Source of the DNA: Acidobacteriaceae bacterium KBS 89
Lineage (GTDB): Bacteria; Acidobacteriota; Terriglobia; Terriglobales; Acidobacteriaceae
DNA length: 64,000 nt
Assembly: GCA_000381605.1 (NCBI GenBank)
Contig: KB906756.1
Location: 186,001 to 250,000 of the forward strand
Reading direction: 5' to 3'
Part shown: positions 45,047 through 53,989 of the stretch, in pieces
Layout of the letters: each line of letters starts with the position of its first letter
Position numbering within the stretch: position 1 is the first letter of the stretch
Made by a program: the position numbers and the translations under genes
The notes under the pieces: generated by a model
Database searches by the model: none
The model's input: only the letters and a program-made list of their open reading frames with translations
What the model was told of the DNA's origin: nothing

Positions 45047-46273
45047 ATGTTCCTTCGAAACGCACCCCTTCCACTGCTTTCCCTGGCTGGCCTGGCGCTG
45101 TTTCTCTGTGTAGAGCCGCCTTCGGCGAGAGGCCAAACCTTTCCTTCTTCCAATGACACGGTTCCGAGTATGTGGACAGGGCCAGTCTTCAAGCTGCGGC
45201 AGGACTATCCGAAGGCGAAGCCGGCGGTTGGGCCGAAGCCGTGGAAGAGCTTCAACTTCAAGACTCAACCGGTTCAATATCTGCAGAGCGTGTTGTCCTA
45301 TTGCGAGGAAGGCAATGTGAATGTGGATTGGCAGCTGGAAAAGAACACTGTCCGCAACTGGTATCACGCGCCATGGCTTCACACTACTGCCAACGGCCGC
45401 GAGTTCGTGCATGGGCTGACGGGAGAGAGGTCTTCCAGACCGCATGAGCTGGATCCAGGCCAGACCGGTTCGTTTGCGAACTGGGCTGTAGGGTTCTACA
45501 ACGCACCTGGCGGTTACGTGATTGGGCGGGTATGGAAAGATCCGAATTCGCCCAACCCGGCGGTGGTTTCGTTCCCGGATGGGACCGTGACGTGCAAGCT
45601 GCTCTTTACGACGGCTCCCGTTGCGCAGGTTCCTTATCTGAAGAATTCTTTTGAGTGGCAGGCGAATGCCTCGACGACCAGCGGCGGGCCGCGCTCGATT
45701 CAGACAGTGCGGCTGCTGCAGGTCGACGTGGCTGTCCGGGATTCGCGTGCGAATTCAACTACAGGTTGGGTGTTCGGTACGTTCGTCTACGACGGCAACG
45801 CTGCGGGAGCGACTCCGTGGGATCGCCTGGTGCCAGTGGGCCTGATGTGGGGAAACGATCCGACTGTAACTGAAGCTGAGAAGACGAGCACCACACATCT
45901 TACCCAGACGTTTATCAATCCGGCTGTCGGTCCTCCGCAACACCTGGGCCGCGCGGGACGATTGAACGGGCCTGTCGACAATCCGAAGTCATCGTGCTTG
46001 TCCTGCCATTCGACGGCGCAGGTAGAGGCGCGATCGAACGTCTTACCGGACGCCAATGATGTCATGCGCTGGTTCCGTAATATCAAAGCGACAGAGGCCT
46101 TTGATCCCGGGCCCGGCCAGCATTCGCTTGGTTATTCTCTGCAACTAGCCCTGGGCATCGAGCGCTTCCAGACGGCACATCCTGTACACCCGAGCGCGTT
46201 GGCTCCAGGCGCTGCGGTTTCCCCGAAGAAGACCAAGCCGATCAACAGGGGCGATGAAGACGATAACAATTAG
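45047..46273 (+). CDS. Exported protein with one CxxCH haem motif
   Basis: A 408-residue protein with a signal peptide (FLRNAPLPLLSLAGLALFL ... SARGQ). The mature part is rich in Trp and Pro, and near its end has CLSCHSTAQ, a single c-type haem attachment motif. Axial ligands cannot be assigned. The haem-bearing segment resembles the tail of uncharacterised cytochrome-c-like proteins rather than a small class I cytochrome. ATG 45047 with ACGAGG upstream was chosen. Its last residues are strongly charged (NRGDEDDNN). No cytochrome maturation or oxidase genes lie nearby, so its redox partner is unknown. Confidence 0.82.
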   Translation: MFLRNAPLPLLSLAGLALFLCVEPPSARGQTFPSSNDTVPSMWTGPVFKLRQDYPKAKPAVGPKPWKSFNFKTQPVQYLQSVLSYCEEGNVNVDWQLEKNTVRNWYHAPWLHTTANGREFVHGLTGERSSRPHELDPGQTGSFANWAVGFYNAPGGYVIGRVWKDPNSPNPAVVSFPDGTVTCKLLFTTAPVAQVPYLKNSFEWQANASTTSGGPRSIQTVRLLQVDVAVRDSRANSTTGWVFGTFVYDGNAAGATPWDRLVPVGLMWGNDPTVTEAEKTSTTHLTQTFINPAVGPPQHLGRAGRLNGPVDNPKSSCLSCHSTAQVEARSNVLPDANDVMRWFRNIKATEAFDPGPGQHSLGYSLQLALGIERFQTAHPVHPSALAPGAAVSPKKTKPINRGDEDDNN

Positions 46274-46291
46274 GGCGAGGCGGCGCTGGAG

Positions 46292-47467
46292 CTAGAAGAG
46301 TGGAGCGGCGTTTTTGCGGAGTTCGGCGAGAGAGTAGAAGGTCCCACGCCAGATGACGCCGCCTTGTTTCATGGTGACAAGAGCCGAGCGGACAAGGGCG
46401 ACGACGAAGACAATGGCGCCTAGGGGCATGAGGAAGGCGTTCCAGGCGGAGATGCTAGAGGTGCGACTTAAGAGACGGTAGGCATAGATGACTGCGAGCA
46501 GGGTGACGACGGCGGGAACGCGGGTGGGCGAGAAGAAGAGGCCCAGAGCAGGAGCAATGCAGAAGGTGAAGAGCCAGAGACAGCCTAGAAGCGCGAGCGA
46601 GATGTGGTAGCGGAAGGCAGCCCATAGGTTTTTCGTCATGACGTTGATTAGGCCGTTGACGCCGGGGGCCCAATGGAGGCTGACGAGACCGCGTCCGAAG
46701 GCGATGCGTTGCGCGAGGCCGGCGTGTTTGATGCGGCGGCCGAGGCCGAGGTCTTCGATGATCTCCATGCGGAGAGATTCGAAGCCGCCGATCTGCAGGT
46801 ATGCTTCGCGGCGGAGCAGGCTGAAGGCGCCGATGCCGATGGCGTCACGTTTTGCGTCGGGGTTGGCGATGCGCCAGGGGCGTGCAGCCCAGAGGCTGAA
46901 GAGTTGAAAGAAGCCGAGGATGGCGGCCTCGTCCCATCGCTTGATAATGGTGGTGGGAACGGTGACGAGGTGGTCGGCGTGGGTGGCTACTGCGTTGGCG
47001 AGGGCGAGGCGAATGGCAGTGGGGTGAAAGAGGACGTCGGCGTCGGTGAAGAGGAGGTAGTCGGTGGGGGCCTGACGTGCGGCGAGGGCCATGGCGTGGG
47101 TTTTGCCGAGCCAGCCGGATGGGAGTTCGGTGACATGGAGGGCTCGGAGTTTTTCTGGGTACTGGGCGGCGATGCTGTCCATGATTGTGCCGGTGTCGTC
47201 GGTACTGCGGTCGTCTACGGCGATGATCTGGAGGGGGTAGTCCTGACTGAGAAGCGAGTGGAGCGTGGCGGCGATATCAGCGGCTTCGTTGCGCGCGGGG
47301 ACGATGACGGTGATGGAGTGTGAGCCCGTTGGCGTGGTGTTGTGTTGCGGGTCGAGGAGGTTCGGGACTCGAGGAAGGCCGAAGGCTGCGGCGATGACCT
47401 TCCAGAGCCAGGTGAGGGCGATGAGCCATGCGACGATTTGCAATGCGATATGGAGGATGTGGGTCAA
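46292..47467 (-). CDS. Membrane-bound family 2 glycosyltransferase
   Basis: A 391-residue processive-type GT2 enzyme. It has an N-terminal helix, then the GT-A fold with ITVIVPARNEAADIAATL, AVDDRSTDDT, FTDADVLF (metal-binding DxD-like) and EDLGLGRRIKHAG (EDxxLxxR-like acceptor site). Three to four C-terminal helices follow, ending in a GGVIWRGTFYSL segment. This shape is shared with HpnB/CrtQ-like enzymes of hopanoid or carotenoid modification, but no such genes are nearby, so the acceptor is open. The start is TTG 47467, with no strong ribosome site, so it is uncertain. Confidence 0.9.
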   Translation of the reverse strand: MTHILHIALQIVAWLIALTWLWKVIAAAFGLPRVPNLLDPQHNTTPTGSHSITVIVPARNEAADIAATLHSLLSQDYPLQIIAVDDRSTDDTGTIMDSIAAQYPEKLRALHVTELPSGWLGKTHAMALAARQAPTDYLLFTDADVLFHPTAIRLALANAVATHADHLVTVPTTIIKRWDEAAILGFFQLFSLWAARPWRIANPDAKRDAIGIGAFSLLRREAYLQIGGFESLRMEIIEDLGLGRRIKHAGLAQRIAFGRGLVSLHWAPGVNGLINVMTKNLWAAFRYHISLALLGCLWLFTFCIAPALGLFFSPTRVPAVVTLLAVIYAYRLLSRTSSISAWNAFLMPLGAIVFVVALVRSALVTMKQGGVIWRGTFYSLAELRKNAAPLF

Positions 47468-47545
47468 AACTGTCTGGATCTAATGCTACAAGACCCATCG
47501 CCTTCGAATTGAAGAGGACCGCGCGAACAACTGCGCTGTTGTTTG

Positions 47546-47863
47546 TTACTGCGACCCGACTGGCGTTACTTTCGTAAAGAGTCCGAGTTTCGTTTCGCTG
47601 AGTGTGAGGCCTTTGAGTTGGGCATCGAGCGATCGGTATTGCTGGTTGAAGCGCTCCTGGAAGCGATCATAGTCGTCAATGTGGTTCCAGCGATCGATTG
47701 TTACAAACCTATTCGCATCATTGATTGAGGAAAGCAGTTCTGTCCCTTCGTAGCCAGCGGCCAACCTGAAGAGCTGTGACCATTCACCATTTGGACCATA
47801 GGCCGCGACGAACTCACGGACATTATCGGGGTGGACGAGGAACTCCCACATGATGACGTGCAT
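47546..47863 (-). CDS. ABM-type (antibiotic-biosynthesis-monooxygenase-like) small protein
   Basis: A 105-residue ferredoxin-like dimeric alpha-beta barrel: HVIMWEFLVHPDNVREFVAAY, LFRLAAGYEGTEL, RFVTIDRWNHIDDYDRFQERF (in part). The pattern of a first strand, a helix after P, and a W-containing third strand is that of ABM/Dabb domains. Such proteins are used as small monooxygenases or as haem-degrading or unknown factors. GGAGAG precedes ATG 47863. Confidence 0.85.
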   Translation of the reverse strand: MHVIMWEFLVHPDNVREFVAAYGPNGEWSQLFRLAAGYEGTELLSSINDANRFVTIDRWNHIDDYDRFQERFNQQYRSLDAQLKGLTLSETKLGLFTKVTPVGSQ

Positions 47864-47931
47864 GTGTGCTCTCCGTGATCCATGCTATCGGTTGCGATCA
47901 AGTTCAGAACAGCCCAGCGCTGGATATGAAC

Positions 47932-48459
47932 TCACACCGCGATGTGGCCTGCTTCGCCAACTGGCATGGTACCGCCGGTCATGGCCGCCGTTAAATATTT
48001 CACTGTCATGACTAGCTTGCTGCTCGAGGCTTCCCAGAAGTCGCCTTCGCTTACGTTCACTCTCAGCAAGGCTATGTCGGGATCATCCTCACCCTTTGGG
48101 AACCATGCCTTGTAGATTGGGTTCCAAAGCTCCTTTATTTTGGCGCGATCCTGGCTGGCGGTGGCGCGTCCTTTCAAGGTGATGTACTTAGAGTCTTTCG
48201 GTTCGGCGAAGGTCAGCGTGATGTGCTGGTCTTGTGCGATCTCGTCAATTTTCTCCGACGATGACCGCGTGAGGAACCATAGTGTTCCGTCGAACGGCTC
48301 GTCCTGTATTGCCATTGGGCGACTGCTCATTGTGCCGTCGGCGGCGATAGTTGTAAGCATCGCGATGCGAATACCTTTGATCAGTTCGGAGATTTTCTTA
48401 TGTCCCGCTTCGCCACTTAGTTCTTTGTACTGGGTATCGTTATCGTTTTTTTCGCTCAT
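47932..48459 (-). CDS. Pyridoxamine-phosphate-oxidase-fold protein (general stress protein 26 type)
   Basis: A 175-residue split-barrel flavin-binding protein: KISELIKGIRIAMLTTIAADG, TMSSRPMAIQDEPFDGTLWFLTR (in parts), HITLTFAEPKDSKYITLKGRA, WNPIYKAWFPKGEDDPDIALLRV. This is the layout of the GSP26/Pyridox_oxase_2 family, thought to bind FMN or FAD during stress. Catalytic PLP residues cannot be confirmed. ATG 48459 with GAGGTG upstream was chosen; the longer frame adds 18 residues. Confidence 0.9.
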   Translation of the reverse strand: MSEKNDNDTQYKELSGEAGHKKISELIKGIRIAMLTTIAADGTMSSRPMAIQDEPFDGTLWFLTRSSSEKIDEIAQDQHITLTFAEPKDSKYITLKGRATASQDRAKIKELWNPIYKAWFPKGEDDPDIALLRVNVSEGDFWEASSSKLVMTVKYLTAAMTGGTMPVGEAGHIAV

Positions 48460-48592
48460 GATGCACCTCATCGATTGAGATGCGTCAGCCGTCTTCCGAC
48501 GATTGCAGATCACTTTGATGTCATCATGCTATGGCTCGCTTTTTTGCGTGTATTGCAAACCGTCAAGTTGATGTCATCTACCGAACGTTGAG

Positions 48593-49351
48593 TTAGTGAC
48601 AGCAGTGCACCGCTGGCTGGCTGTAGTTGATCTGCTCGTCCCAGTTAGTGGGTCTGCCTTCCGGGGTCAGGTCGAAGAGGTTCCAGATCTCTTCGATGGT
48701 TCCGTTGTGGCGTGGGTCCTGGCCCGGATCGGATGGGGCGAACAGCATCTCGGAACTCCAGAAGTGGCGGATCTCGTCACCTTCGCGATGGAAGACGGTC
48801 ATGAGGGGGAGTTGGGCACCTTCGGGTGACTCGGCGTGGTAGTCGCGCTTGAAGTTATTGCTGGCGGCGGAGAGCATGCGAAGGTTGTTCCAACCGCGTT
48901 CGCGCGCGTAGGCGTTGATGCGGTCGAGCGGGGCCTTCGCGATGACGACGAAGTTCAAGCCGCCGGCTTCGACGTGCTTTGCGGTGCGGTCGAGCGAGTC
49001 GAGGAATGCAGTGCAGGAAGGGCAGGGTTGTTCTTCGCGTTTTAGTTGGGCCGTCGCGCCTTCGGTGGGACCGGGGCGATCGTCCTGCGGCATGCGTGGG
49101 AACATGAAGTTGTAGATGACCAACGAGTCTTTGCCGGGGATGAAGAGTTCGGAGAGCTTGATTTTGATTGGGGTGCCGTTGGGGCCGACGGCGTCGAAGA
49201 GGTAATCCTCGGGGATGAGTCCGCCTGACGGGAGGTTGCGACGAGAGACGGCGACGGCTTCCATCGCGCGGCGAAGGGCGATCTCTTCTTCGAGGAGTTG
49301 GTTGCGGGCTGTTCGATACGCGGAGGATTCTCCGGGGAAGGTGATGTTCAT
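48593..49351 (-). CDS. DUF899 thioredoxin-like protein
   Basis: A 252-residue member of the DUF899 family, related to thioredoxin-fold proteins. It has RNQLLEEEIALRRAMEAVA at the start, YNFMFPR, a CPSCTAFLDSLD redox-like CxxC, and VVIAKAPLDRINAYARERGW. The C-terminus EEIWNLFDLTPEGR is also typical. Its activity is not established; a redox or peroxide role is inferred from the fold. AGAGG sits five bases before ATG 49351. It lies 38 bases after the MFS transporter gene, so they may be cotranscribed. Confidence 0.9.
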   Translation of the reverse strand: MNITFPGESSAYRTARNQLLEEEIALRRAMEAVAVSRRNLPSGGLIPEDYLFDAVGPNGTPIKIKLSELFIPGKDSLVIYNFMFPRMPQDDRPGPTEGATAQLKREEQPCPSCTAFLDSLDRTAKHVEAGGLNFVVIAKAPLDRINAYARERGWNNLRMLSAASNNFKRDYHAESPEGAQLPLMTVFHREGDEIRHFWSSEMLFAPSDPGQDPRHNGTIEEIWNLFDLTPEGRPTNWDEQINYSQPAVHCCH

Positions 49352-49389
49352 GTACACCTCTCGATTTGCTGACTATGGTTTGAGTTCGG

Positions 49390-50709
49390 TTATGCGGGTG
49401 TTGGTTGCTCCTGATGGAGCGGAGGTGCGTAGCGGGAGCCGAGGAAGAAGATGACAGCGGCGAGGAGCATGGTGATGAGGGTGGAGCCGAGGCCGAGATT
49501 GAGGGTGGAGCGGTCGCTGACGGCGCCGATGATGCCGGGGGAGATGGCGTCGCCGAGGGCGTGGATGATGAAGAGCTGGCCGGCCATGGCGGTGGCGCGA
49601 ATCTCGGGACGGACGGCGTTGAGCGTGGCAGCGTTGACGGGCCCGGTGCCGAGGAAGATGAGGAAGATCGCTGCTCCGAGGCCATACAGGGTGAGGGAGT
49701 GAGGGCCGAAGAAGCAGAGGAGCGCGGGCGGGACAGCCAGGGCCGCGCTGATGGCGGGGACGAGGTAGAGGGCCTTTGAGTTGGTGCGCGACCACTTTTG
49801 TGCGATGGTTCCGCCGGTGATGGTGCCGCCGAGGCCGGTGACTACTGTGATCGCGCCCATGATGTAGGCCGCGGAGGATTGGGTGCGGCCGTCGATGCGC
49901 TGCAGGAAGGTGGGCATCCATACGGAGATGCCGCCTAGAGAGAAGGTGACGGCCGCGTAACCAAGGATGGAAGAGAGGTAGGCTTTGTTTTTGAGGAGGG
50001 TTGCCGCTTCCTTCAAATATGCCCAAATATAAATCACCCAGCGCGGAAGCCATCCGGTGTATGAATCTGCTTCCTCTTTTGCTTTGTTCCGGGCTTCGTC
50101 GCCTTGGCTGGCTCCACGGGCTGGCTCCTTCATGAAGAAGGCGATGAGGAGCGCGATGATAACGCCGGGGACCGCGGAGACGATGAAAGACATGCGCCAG
50201 CCGAAGTGTTCGCCCACGGTGCCGCCGACGAGGTAGCCGAGCGCTGCGCCCACGGGGATGGCGACGTTAAAGATTGTAAGGACGCGGTTGCGCTGGTCGT
50301 TGGGGTAGAAGTCGGAGATGATCGCGGGAGCGAAGATGCCGAAGCTGGCTTCGCCGATGCCAAGGGCAGCGTGGCGGATGTTGAGCGAATCGAAGGAGTG
50401 GACGTAGGCGGTGAAAAAGTTAATGCCGCTCCAGAAGAGGGCAGCGATAACGATCATTGGTTTGCGCGGGAAGCGGTCGCCCAGCAAGCCGGTTATGGGC
50501 GCGGTGAGCATGTAGGCGACCATGAACCAGAAGGTGAGCGATCCGATCAGGGCGTCGGAGGTCCCGAACTCGTGTTTGATCTGCTCCTGTACGCCGGGGA
50601 GGATGTATCGGTCGATGTAGTTGACGAAGTTGAGAGCGGTGAGGAGGACGAGAGCGGTGGTGGCTCCGGCGACGGAGGGAGCGCGGGTTGGTTTGGTCGC
50701 AGCGGGCAT
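49390..50709 (-). CDS. Major facilitator superfamily transporter (Spinster-like)
   Basis: A 439-residue inner-membrane secondary transporter with twelve predicted helices. The first helix segment TALNFVNYIDRYILPGV has the Asp-Arg pair common in Spinster/sugar-phosphate-type members, and the loop 2-3 motif is GLLGDRFPRKPMI (the MFS signature). A cytoplasmic loop separates the halves (KEPARGASQGDEARNKAKEE). Substrate is unknown. It is followed by the DUF899 gene on the same strand. ATG 50709 lacks a strong ribosome site. Confidence 0.92.
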   Translation of the reverse strand: MPAATKPTRAPSVAGATTALVLLTALNFVNYIDRYILPGVQEQIKHEFGTSDALIGSLTFWFMVAYMLTAPITGLLGDRFPRKPMIVIAALFWSGINFFTAYVHSFDSLNIRHAALGIGEASFGIFAPAIISDFYPNDQRNRVLTIFNVAIPVGAALGYLVGGTVGEHFGWRMSFIVSAVPGVIIALLIAFFMKEPARGASQGDEARNKAKEEADSYTGWLPRWVIYIWAYLKEAATLLKNKAYLSSILGYAAVTFSLGGISVWMPTFLQRIDGRTQSSAAYIMGAITVVTGLGGTITGGTIAQKWSRTNSKALYLVPAISAALAVPPALLCFFGPHSLTLYGLGAAIFLIFLGTGPVNAATLNAVRPEIRATAMAGQLFIIHALGDAISPGIIGAVSDRSTLNLGLGSTLITMLLAAVIFFLGSRYAPPLHQEQPTPA

Positions 50710-50773
50710 CTGGAAGGAAGGATAGCAGGCGAGGGGCGGGATCGCGCCCCTCGGAAAGAACAGTGCGCCTGGA

Positions 50774-51298
50774 TCAGCCTTTTGTTTTCTTCTTTGGTTG
50801 AGGTTCCGTCGGCGCGGGAGCGGGAGGCGGCACCTCAGAGGTTACGATGTCCACGACCGCTTTCCAGGTGCCGTCAGGTTGTTTGCGATAGGTGGTGACG
50901 TAGCTGCCGTGATCGTTGATGACCTGATGGGTCTGCATGTCGGTCTCCGTCATGGTGTAGGTGCCCTGCGTGTAGGCAAGGTCGCCGGATTTGGAGACGT
51001 CGATCCTGGATGGTTGGAATTTCAACGTCAAGGCGGGATCGGCCGCCATTTGCTTCATCGTGGTATGGATTGCTTCTTTGCCGGTGGTGGGGGGCGAGCC
51101 GGGAGAGATTAAAACTGCGTCGTCGGAGTAGTGTGCGGCGAGTTTGTCGACATCCTTCGACGCGAAGTCCTGGTTCCACTGGACTTCGTTGGCCTGGATG
51201 GCGGTCACGTCCGCATCGTGCGTGTCGGGTGCCTGGTTGCAGGCTGTAACCATCAACGCTATGGCGGCGACGGCGCAGAGAGAGATTAATCGCTTCAT
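50774..51298 (-). CDS. Lipoprotein of the SgcJ/DUF4440 (NTF2-like) family
   Basis: A 174-residue exported protein with a lipoprotein signal (KRLISLCAVAAIALMVTAC). The mature part is an NTF2-like domain: IQANEVQWNQDFASKDVDKLAAHYSDDAVLISP (in parts), GKEAIHTTMKQM, and a final strand in TWKAVVDIVTSE. A Pro/Lys-rich tail follows. This family is often listed as SgcJ/EcaC oxidoreductase, but no enzymatic role is proven. It precedes the MFS gene by about 65 bases. Confidence 0.9.
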   Translation of the reverse strand: MKRLISLCAVAAIALMVTACNQAPDTHDADVTAIQANEVQWNQDFASKDVDKLAAHYSDDAVLISPGSPPTTGKEAIHTTMKQMAADPALTLKFQPSRIDVSKSGDLAYTQGTYTMTETDMQTHQVINDHGSYVTTYRKQPDGTWKAVVDIVTSEVPPPAPAPTEPQPKKKTKG

Positions 51299-51429
51299 CT
51301 TGAAGTTCCTCCGTTTTGGATCTATCGGGATGACACCGCCTGGGATTGCGGCTAGCCCGCGTGCTGCTGTCGCCGCTGGAGTTTCTCAGCTGCGAAAGTA
51401 TATGCCAATAGGGCCAATTGGAGGTCTTG

Positions 51430-51870
51430 TCAGGAGGCTGACGGGCCTTTGGAGTCTTCGGGGCGGGGATAGAAGGCTTCGACGATGGTCGAGATGCCGC
51501 CGCGGGGGCGGAAGTCGCCGACTACCTTGGCCCAGACTGGGTCGCAGGCTTTGACGACGTCGTCGAGGACCTGGTTTACGATGTTCTCCTGGAAGATGCC
51601 GAGATTGCGGTAGGTGAAGAGGTACTCCTTGAGGGATTTGAGCTCGAGGCAGGTCTCGCGGGGCATGTAGCGGATGAGGAGACGGCCGAAGTCGGGGAGG
51701 CCGGTCTTGGGGCAGACACTGGTGAACTCGGGATCGTCGACGAGGATCTCGTAGGCCTTGAATTGATTGCGCCAGGTTTCGATGGGGGGGAATTTGGTGT
51801 CGAGGCCGGCTTTGGCGTGGTCGTCGGTGTAGCCGGTGGTCTTGTTTTTGATCTTGTTCTTTTTGCTCAT
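51430..51870 (-). CDS. queF: NADPH-dependent 7-cyano-7-deazaguanine reductase (preQ0 reductase)
   Basis: The enzyme that reduces preQ0 to preQ1 in queuosine biosynthesis. It is the short, single-domain YkvM type of 146 residues. The nucleophile Cys and the catalytic Asp lie in SVCPKTGLPDFG, and the QueF signature in LELKSLKEYLFTYRN. FQENIVNQVLDD and GDFRPRGGIST are also typical. No other queuosine genes are in the window. It is downstream of a terminator hairpin that separates it from the M48 protease gene. Confidence 0.96.
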   Translation of the reverse strand: MSKKNKIKNKTTGYTDDHAKAGLDTKFPPIETWRNQFKAYEILVDDPEFTSVCPKTGLPDFGRLLIRYMPRETCLELKSLKEYLFTYRNLGIFQENIVNQVLDDVVKACDPVWAKVVGDFRPRGGISTIVEAFYPRPEDSKGPSAS

Positions 51871-51897
51871 GGGTCTATTTTATCGGGTTTAAAAGAG

Positions 51898-51929
51898 GAT
51901 TGCCGCGATGTGGAGACATCGCGGCAATC
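51898..51929 (-). terminator. Terminator after the M48 protease gene
   Basis: Perfect 14-base arms (GATTGCCGCGATGT and ACATCGCGGCAATC) around a four-base loop; on the minus strand CTCTTTTAAA follows. It lies 33 bases after the protease stop and just before the queF start. Confidence 0.85.
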
Positions 51930-51962
51930 AGTATTGGAGTCGAATTTTTTCGTTGCAGCCAG

Positions 51963-53300
51963 CTAGTTTCTTCGGCCGAGAGTCGGGCGGTCGTCGGTCG
52001 TGCTGGAGGGGTTGTTCGGGTTGTTGGGATCGGTGCCGGTGCCCCCCGAGCCGTTGCTTGCACGGCGGAGAGTGGGCTTGTTGCCGCCCTTGCCGTCGTT
52101 GATCTTGCGCTTGTTTTCGAGGCGGGCGAGGCGAGTTTTGACGTCGTCGAACTCTGAGGTCGTAACCATGTAGTCGGGCCGCGCGGGCATGATGGTGGCG
52201 ATCTCTTCTTCGGAGTGCATGATGCGGTCAGGCGTCTGGGGGTGGTCGGCGAAGACCTTGGCCAGGGTGCCGGGCTTGTGCTTTTCGAGTGCGTCGATCT
52301 TTTCAAAGAACTGGATAAAAGCCTGTGGGTCGTAGCCAGATTTGTACATGTACTGGAGACCAAGCCAGTCTGCCTCGGCTTCGAAGTTGCGGGAGAACTG
52401 GAGGAAGGTGATGGGGATGGCTAGTTGCGTCGCTTCATAGATTCCGTAACCAGTCCAGCTTCCCTGGGTGAAGATGATGAGCGGGATGGAACCGATCTGC
52501 ACGTAGTTCATGCGGGTCATCTCGCGGGCGGCGTGATGAGCGCAGACGTGGGCGACCTCGTGGGCCATAACGCCGGCGAGTTCGGCCTCTTCGTCAGCGG
52601 CCATGATGAGGCCGGAGTTGACGTAGAAGAAGCCGCCGGGGAGCGCCATGGCGTTGATCTCGTCAGAGTCGATGACCTTGATGGTGAAGGGGACCTTGCA
52701 GTCGGAGTTCTTGACGATGTTCTGGCCCACGCGGTTCACGTACTCGACGACGACCGGGTCGGTGACGAGGTGGGCTGACTTCTCGATCTCCATGGAGTAG
52801 CCCTTGCCGGCGCGAATCTCCCAGTCGATGGAGTACCAGTTGCCGGCGCCACGACCGCCGATGTTGCGGGTGCCTACGGCGTTGACGTCATCTTCGCTGC
52901 CGGGCTTGATGTGTGGGTCGAGATTCTCGCCGGGAGACGGGAGGGTGTCGGACTTGGGTATATTGCTGGCCTGCTGCTGCTTTGCGTTCTCTTTAGCCTG
53001 CTTTTTTGCAGCCTTGGAGTCTGCCGGAGTGGAGGTGTCGGCAGGGGTATCGGCTGGAGGGTTGGCCGAGATTTTGGTTCGGGCGGGAGGCGGAGTCTGG
53101 TCGTCTGTGGCGGCGGGAGCCGCGGTGGCCGGCGGGGACTTCGTATCGGGCGAGGATTGCGTCGTGGTAGGGGTCGCCGCGGGTGGATTTGCCTGCGGGT
53201 CCGCAGGAGGAGTCTGCGTCGAGGTGGATGGAGTCTGGGCGTACAGGGCGAAGGAGAATGTAAGTGCGGCGGCCAAGCCGAGGTGCGTAAACGAACGCAT
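51963..53300 (-). CDS. Exported M48-family zinc metalloprotease
   Basis: A 445-residue protein. An N-terminal signal (AAALTFSFALYAQ) is followed by about 100 residues of low-complexity Pro/Thr/Ala linker. The peptidase has the zinc motif HEVAH in AGVMAHEVAHVCAHH, the third ligand in EAEADWLGLQYM, and the FADHPQTPDRI segment found in BepA/YfgC-type proteins. A charged C-terminal tail follows. BepA relatives act on outer-membrane protein assembly, but the TPR part of BepA is absent. It probably acts in the periplasm. A terminator lies just downstream, and a pseudopilin gene ends 155 bases upstream. Confidence 0.93.
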   Translation of the reverse strand: MRSFTHLGLAAALTFSFALYAQTPSTSTQTPPADPQANPPAATPTTTQSSPDTKSPPATAAPAATDDQTPPPARTKISANPPADTPADTSTPADSKAAKKQAKENAKQQQASNIPKSDTLPSPGENLDPHIKPGSEDDVNAVGTRNIGGRGAGNWYSIDWEIRAGKGYSMEIEKSAHLVTDPVVVEYVNRVGQNIVKNSDCKVPFTIKVIDSDEINAMALPGGFFYVNSGLIMAADEEAELAGVMAHEVAHVCAHHAAREMTRMNYVQIGSIPLIIFTQGSWTGYGIYEATQLAIPITFLQFSRNFEAEADWLGLQYMYKSGYDPQAFIQFFEKIDALEKHKPGTLAKVFADHPQTPDRIMHSEEEIATIMPARPDYMVTTSEFDDVKTRLARLENKRKINDGKGGNKPTLRRASNGSGGTGTDPNNPNNPSSTTDDRPTLGRRN

Positions 53301-53455
53301 AGTATGTCTCCCTGGAACCGCTTCCCTGTAAACGGACGCAGCTCTGCAAATCTTAGACGATAGTATGCGCCTTTTTGTGAGCGGAAATACAGTGGGTGGG
53401 ACTGGTGGCGGTGATTAATTGTCTGGCCGGGCTTACCTAACCACCAACCATTGCT

Positions 53456-53989
53456 TTACCAGGTGGAATAGGACGAACCGTCGGATCCGGTCTGCTGGGA
53501 GCCGCTGTGGACGTCGTTAATGCCGGATTCGGTCTGGTCGAGGGTCATCAGGGTGTCGTCCTGGGCCGTCATCCAGGTGTCGGAGCGCTTGGTCATGGGG
53601 TCGATGGGCATGGATTTGAGGTAGCCGGACTGGACGAGGTCGTCGAGGGACTGGGGGGCCTTTTGCTTGTCGACGGTGTAGGAGTCGATCGCGCGGCGCA
53701 TGGTGTAGAGGTCTTCTTTGAGAACGGCCTCGTTGGCGGCGCGGATGTTCCTGGTGTACGACGGGATCGCGATGGCGGCGAGTAGGCCGATGACGACCAT
53801 GACGATCATGAGCTCCAGCAGGGTGAAGCCTTGCTCAGAATGGCTGAGTGAATGTCGAGGTTGAGAAGAAGATTTCTCCACATCGGCGGCAAATGCGCCG
53901 CCGCCTACGGTCGAAGTGACGAGCTTCGGGTTTCGAGAGTCAGGGGCACCGTGATTTGGTGTGTTGCGAGTTGGTGTGGTCGTTACCAT
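53456..53989 (-). CDS. GspG-like pseudopilin (second of the pair)
   Basis: A 177-residue type II secretion/type IV pilus-like pilin. The class III signal lies unusually far in: about 50 Thr/Pro-rich residues precede the processing site QG/FTLLELMIVMVVIGLLAA (Gly before Phe, Glu at +5). The globular part has DLYTMRRAIDSYTVDKQKAPQSLDDL (in parts) and IPVDPMTKR-like KSMPIDPMTKR, as in GspG. It ends YSTW, exactly as the upstream pseudopilin does. Its ATG overlaps that gene's stop, so the two are coupled. A membrane helix precedes the soluble domain. Confidence 0.88.
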   Translation of the reverse strand: MVTTTPTRNTPNHGAPDSRNPKLVTSTVGGGAFAADVEKSSSQPRHSLSHSEQGFTLLELMIVMVVIGLLAAIAIPSYTRNIRAANEAVLKEDLYTMRRAIDSYTVDKQKAPQSLDDLVQSGYLKSMPIDPMTKRSDTWMTAQDDTLMTLDQTESGINDVHSGSQQTGSDGSSYSTW

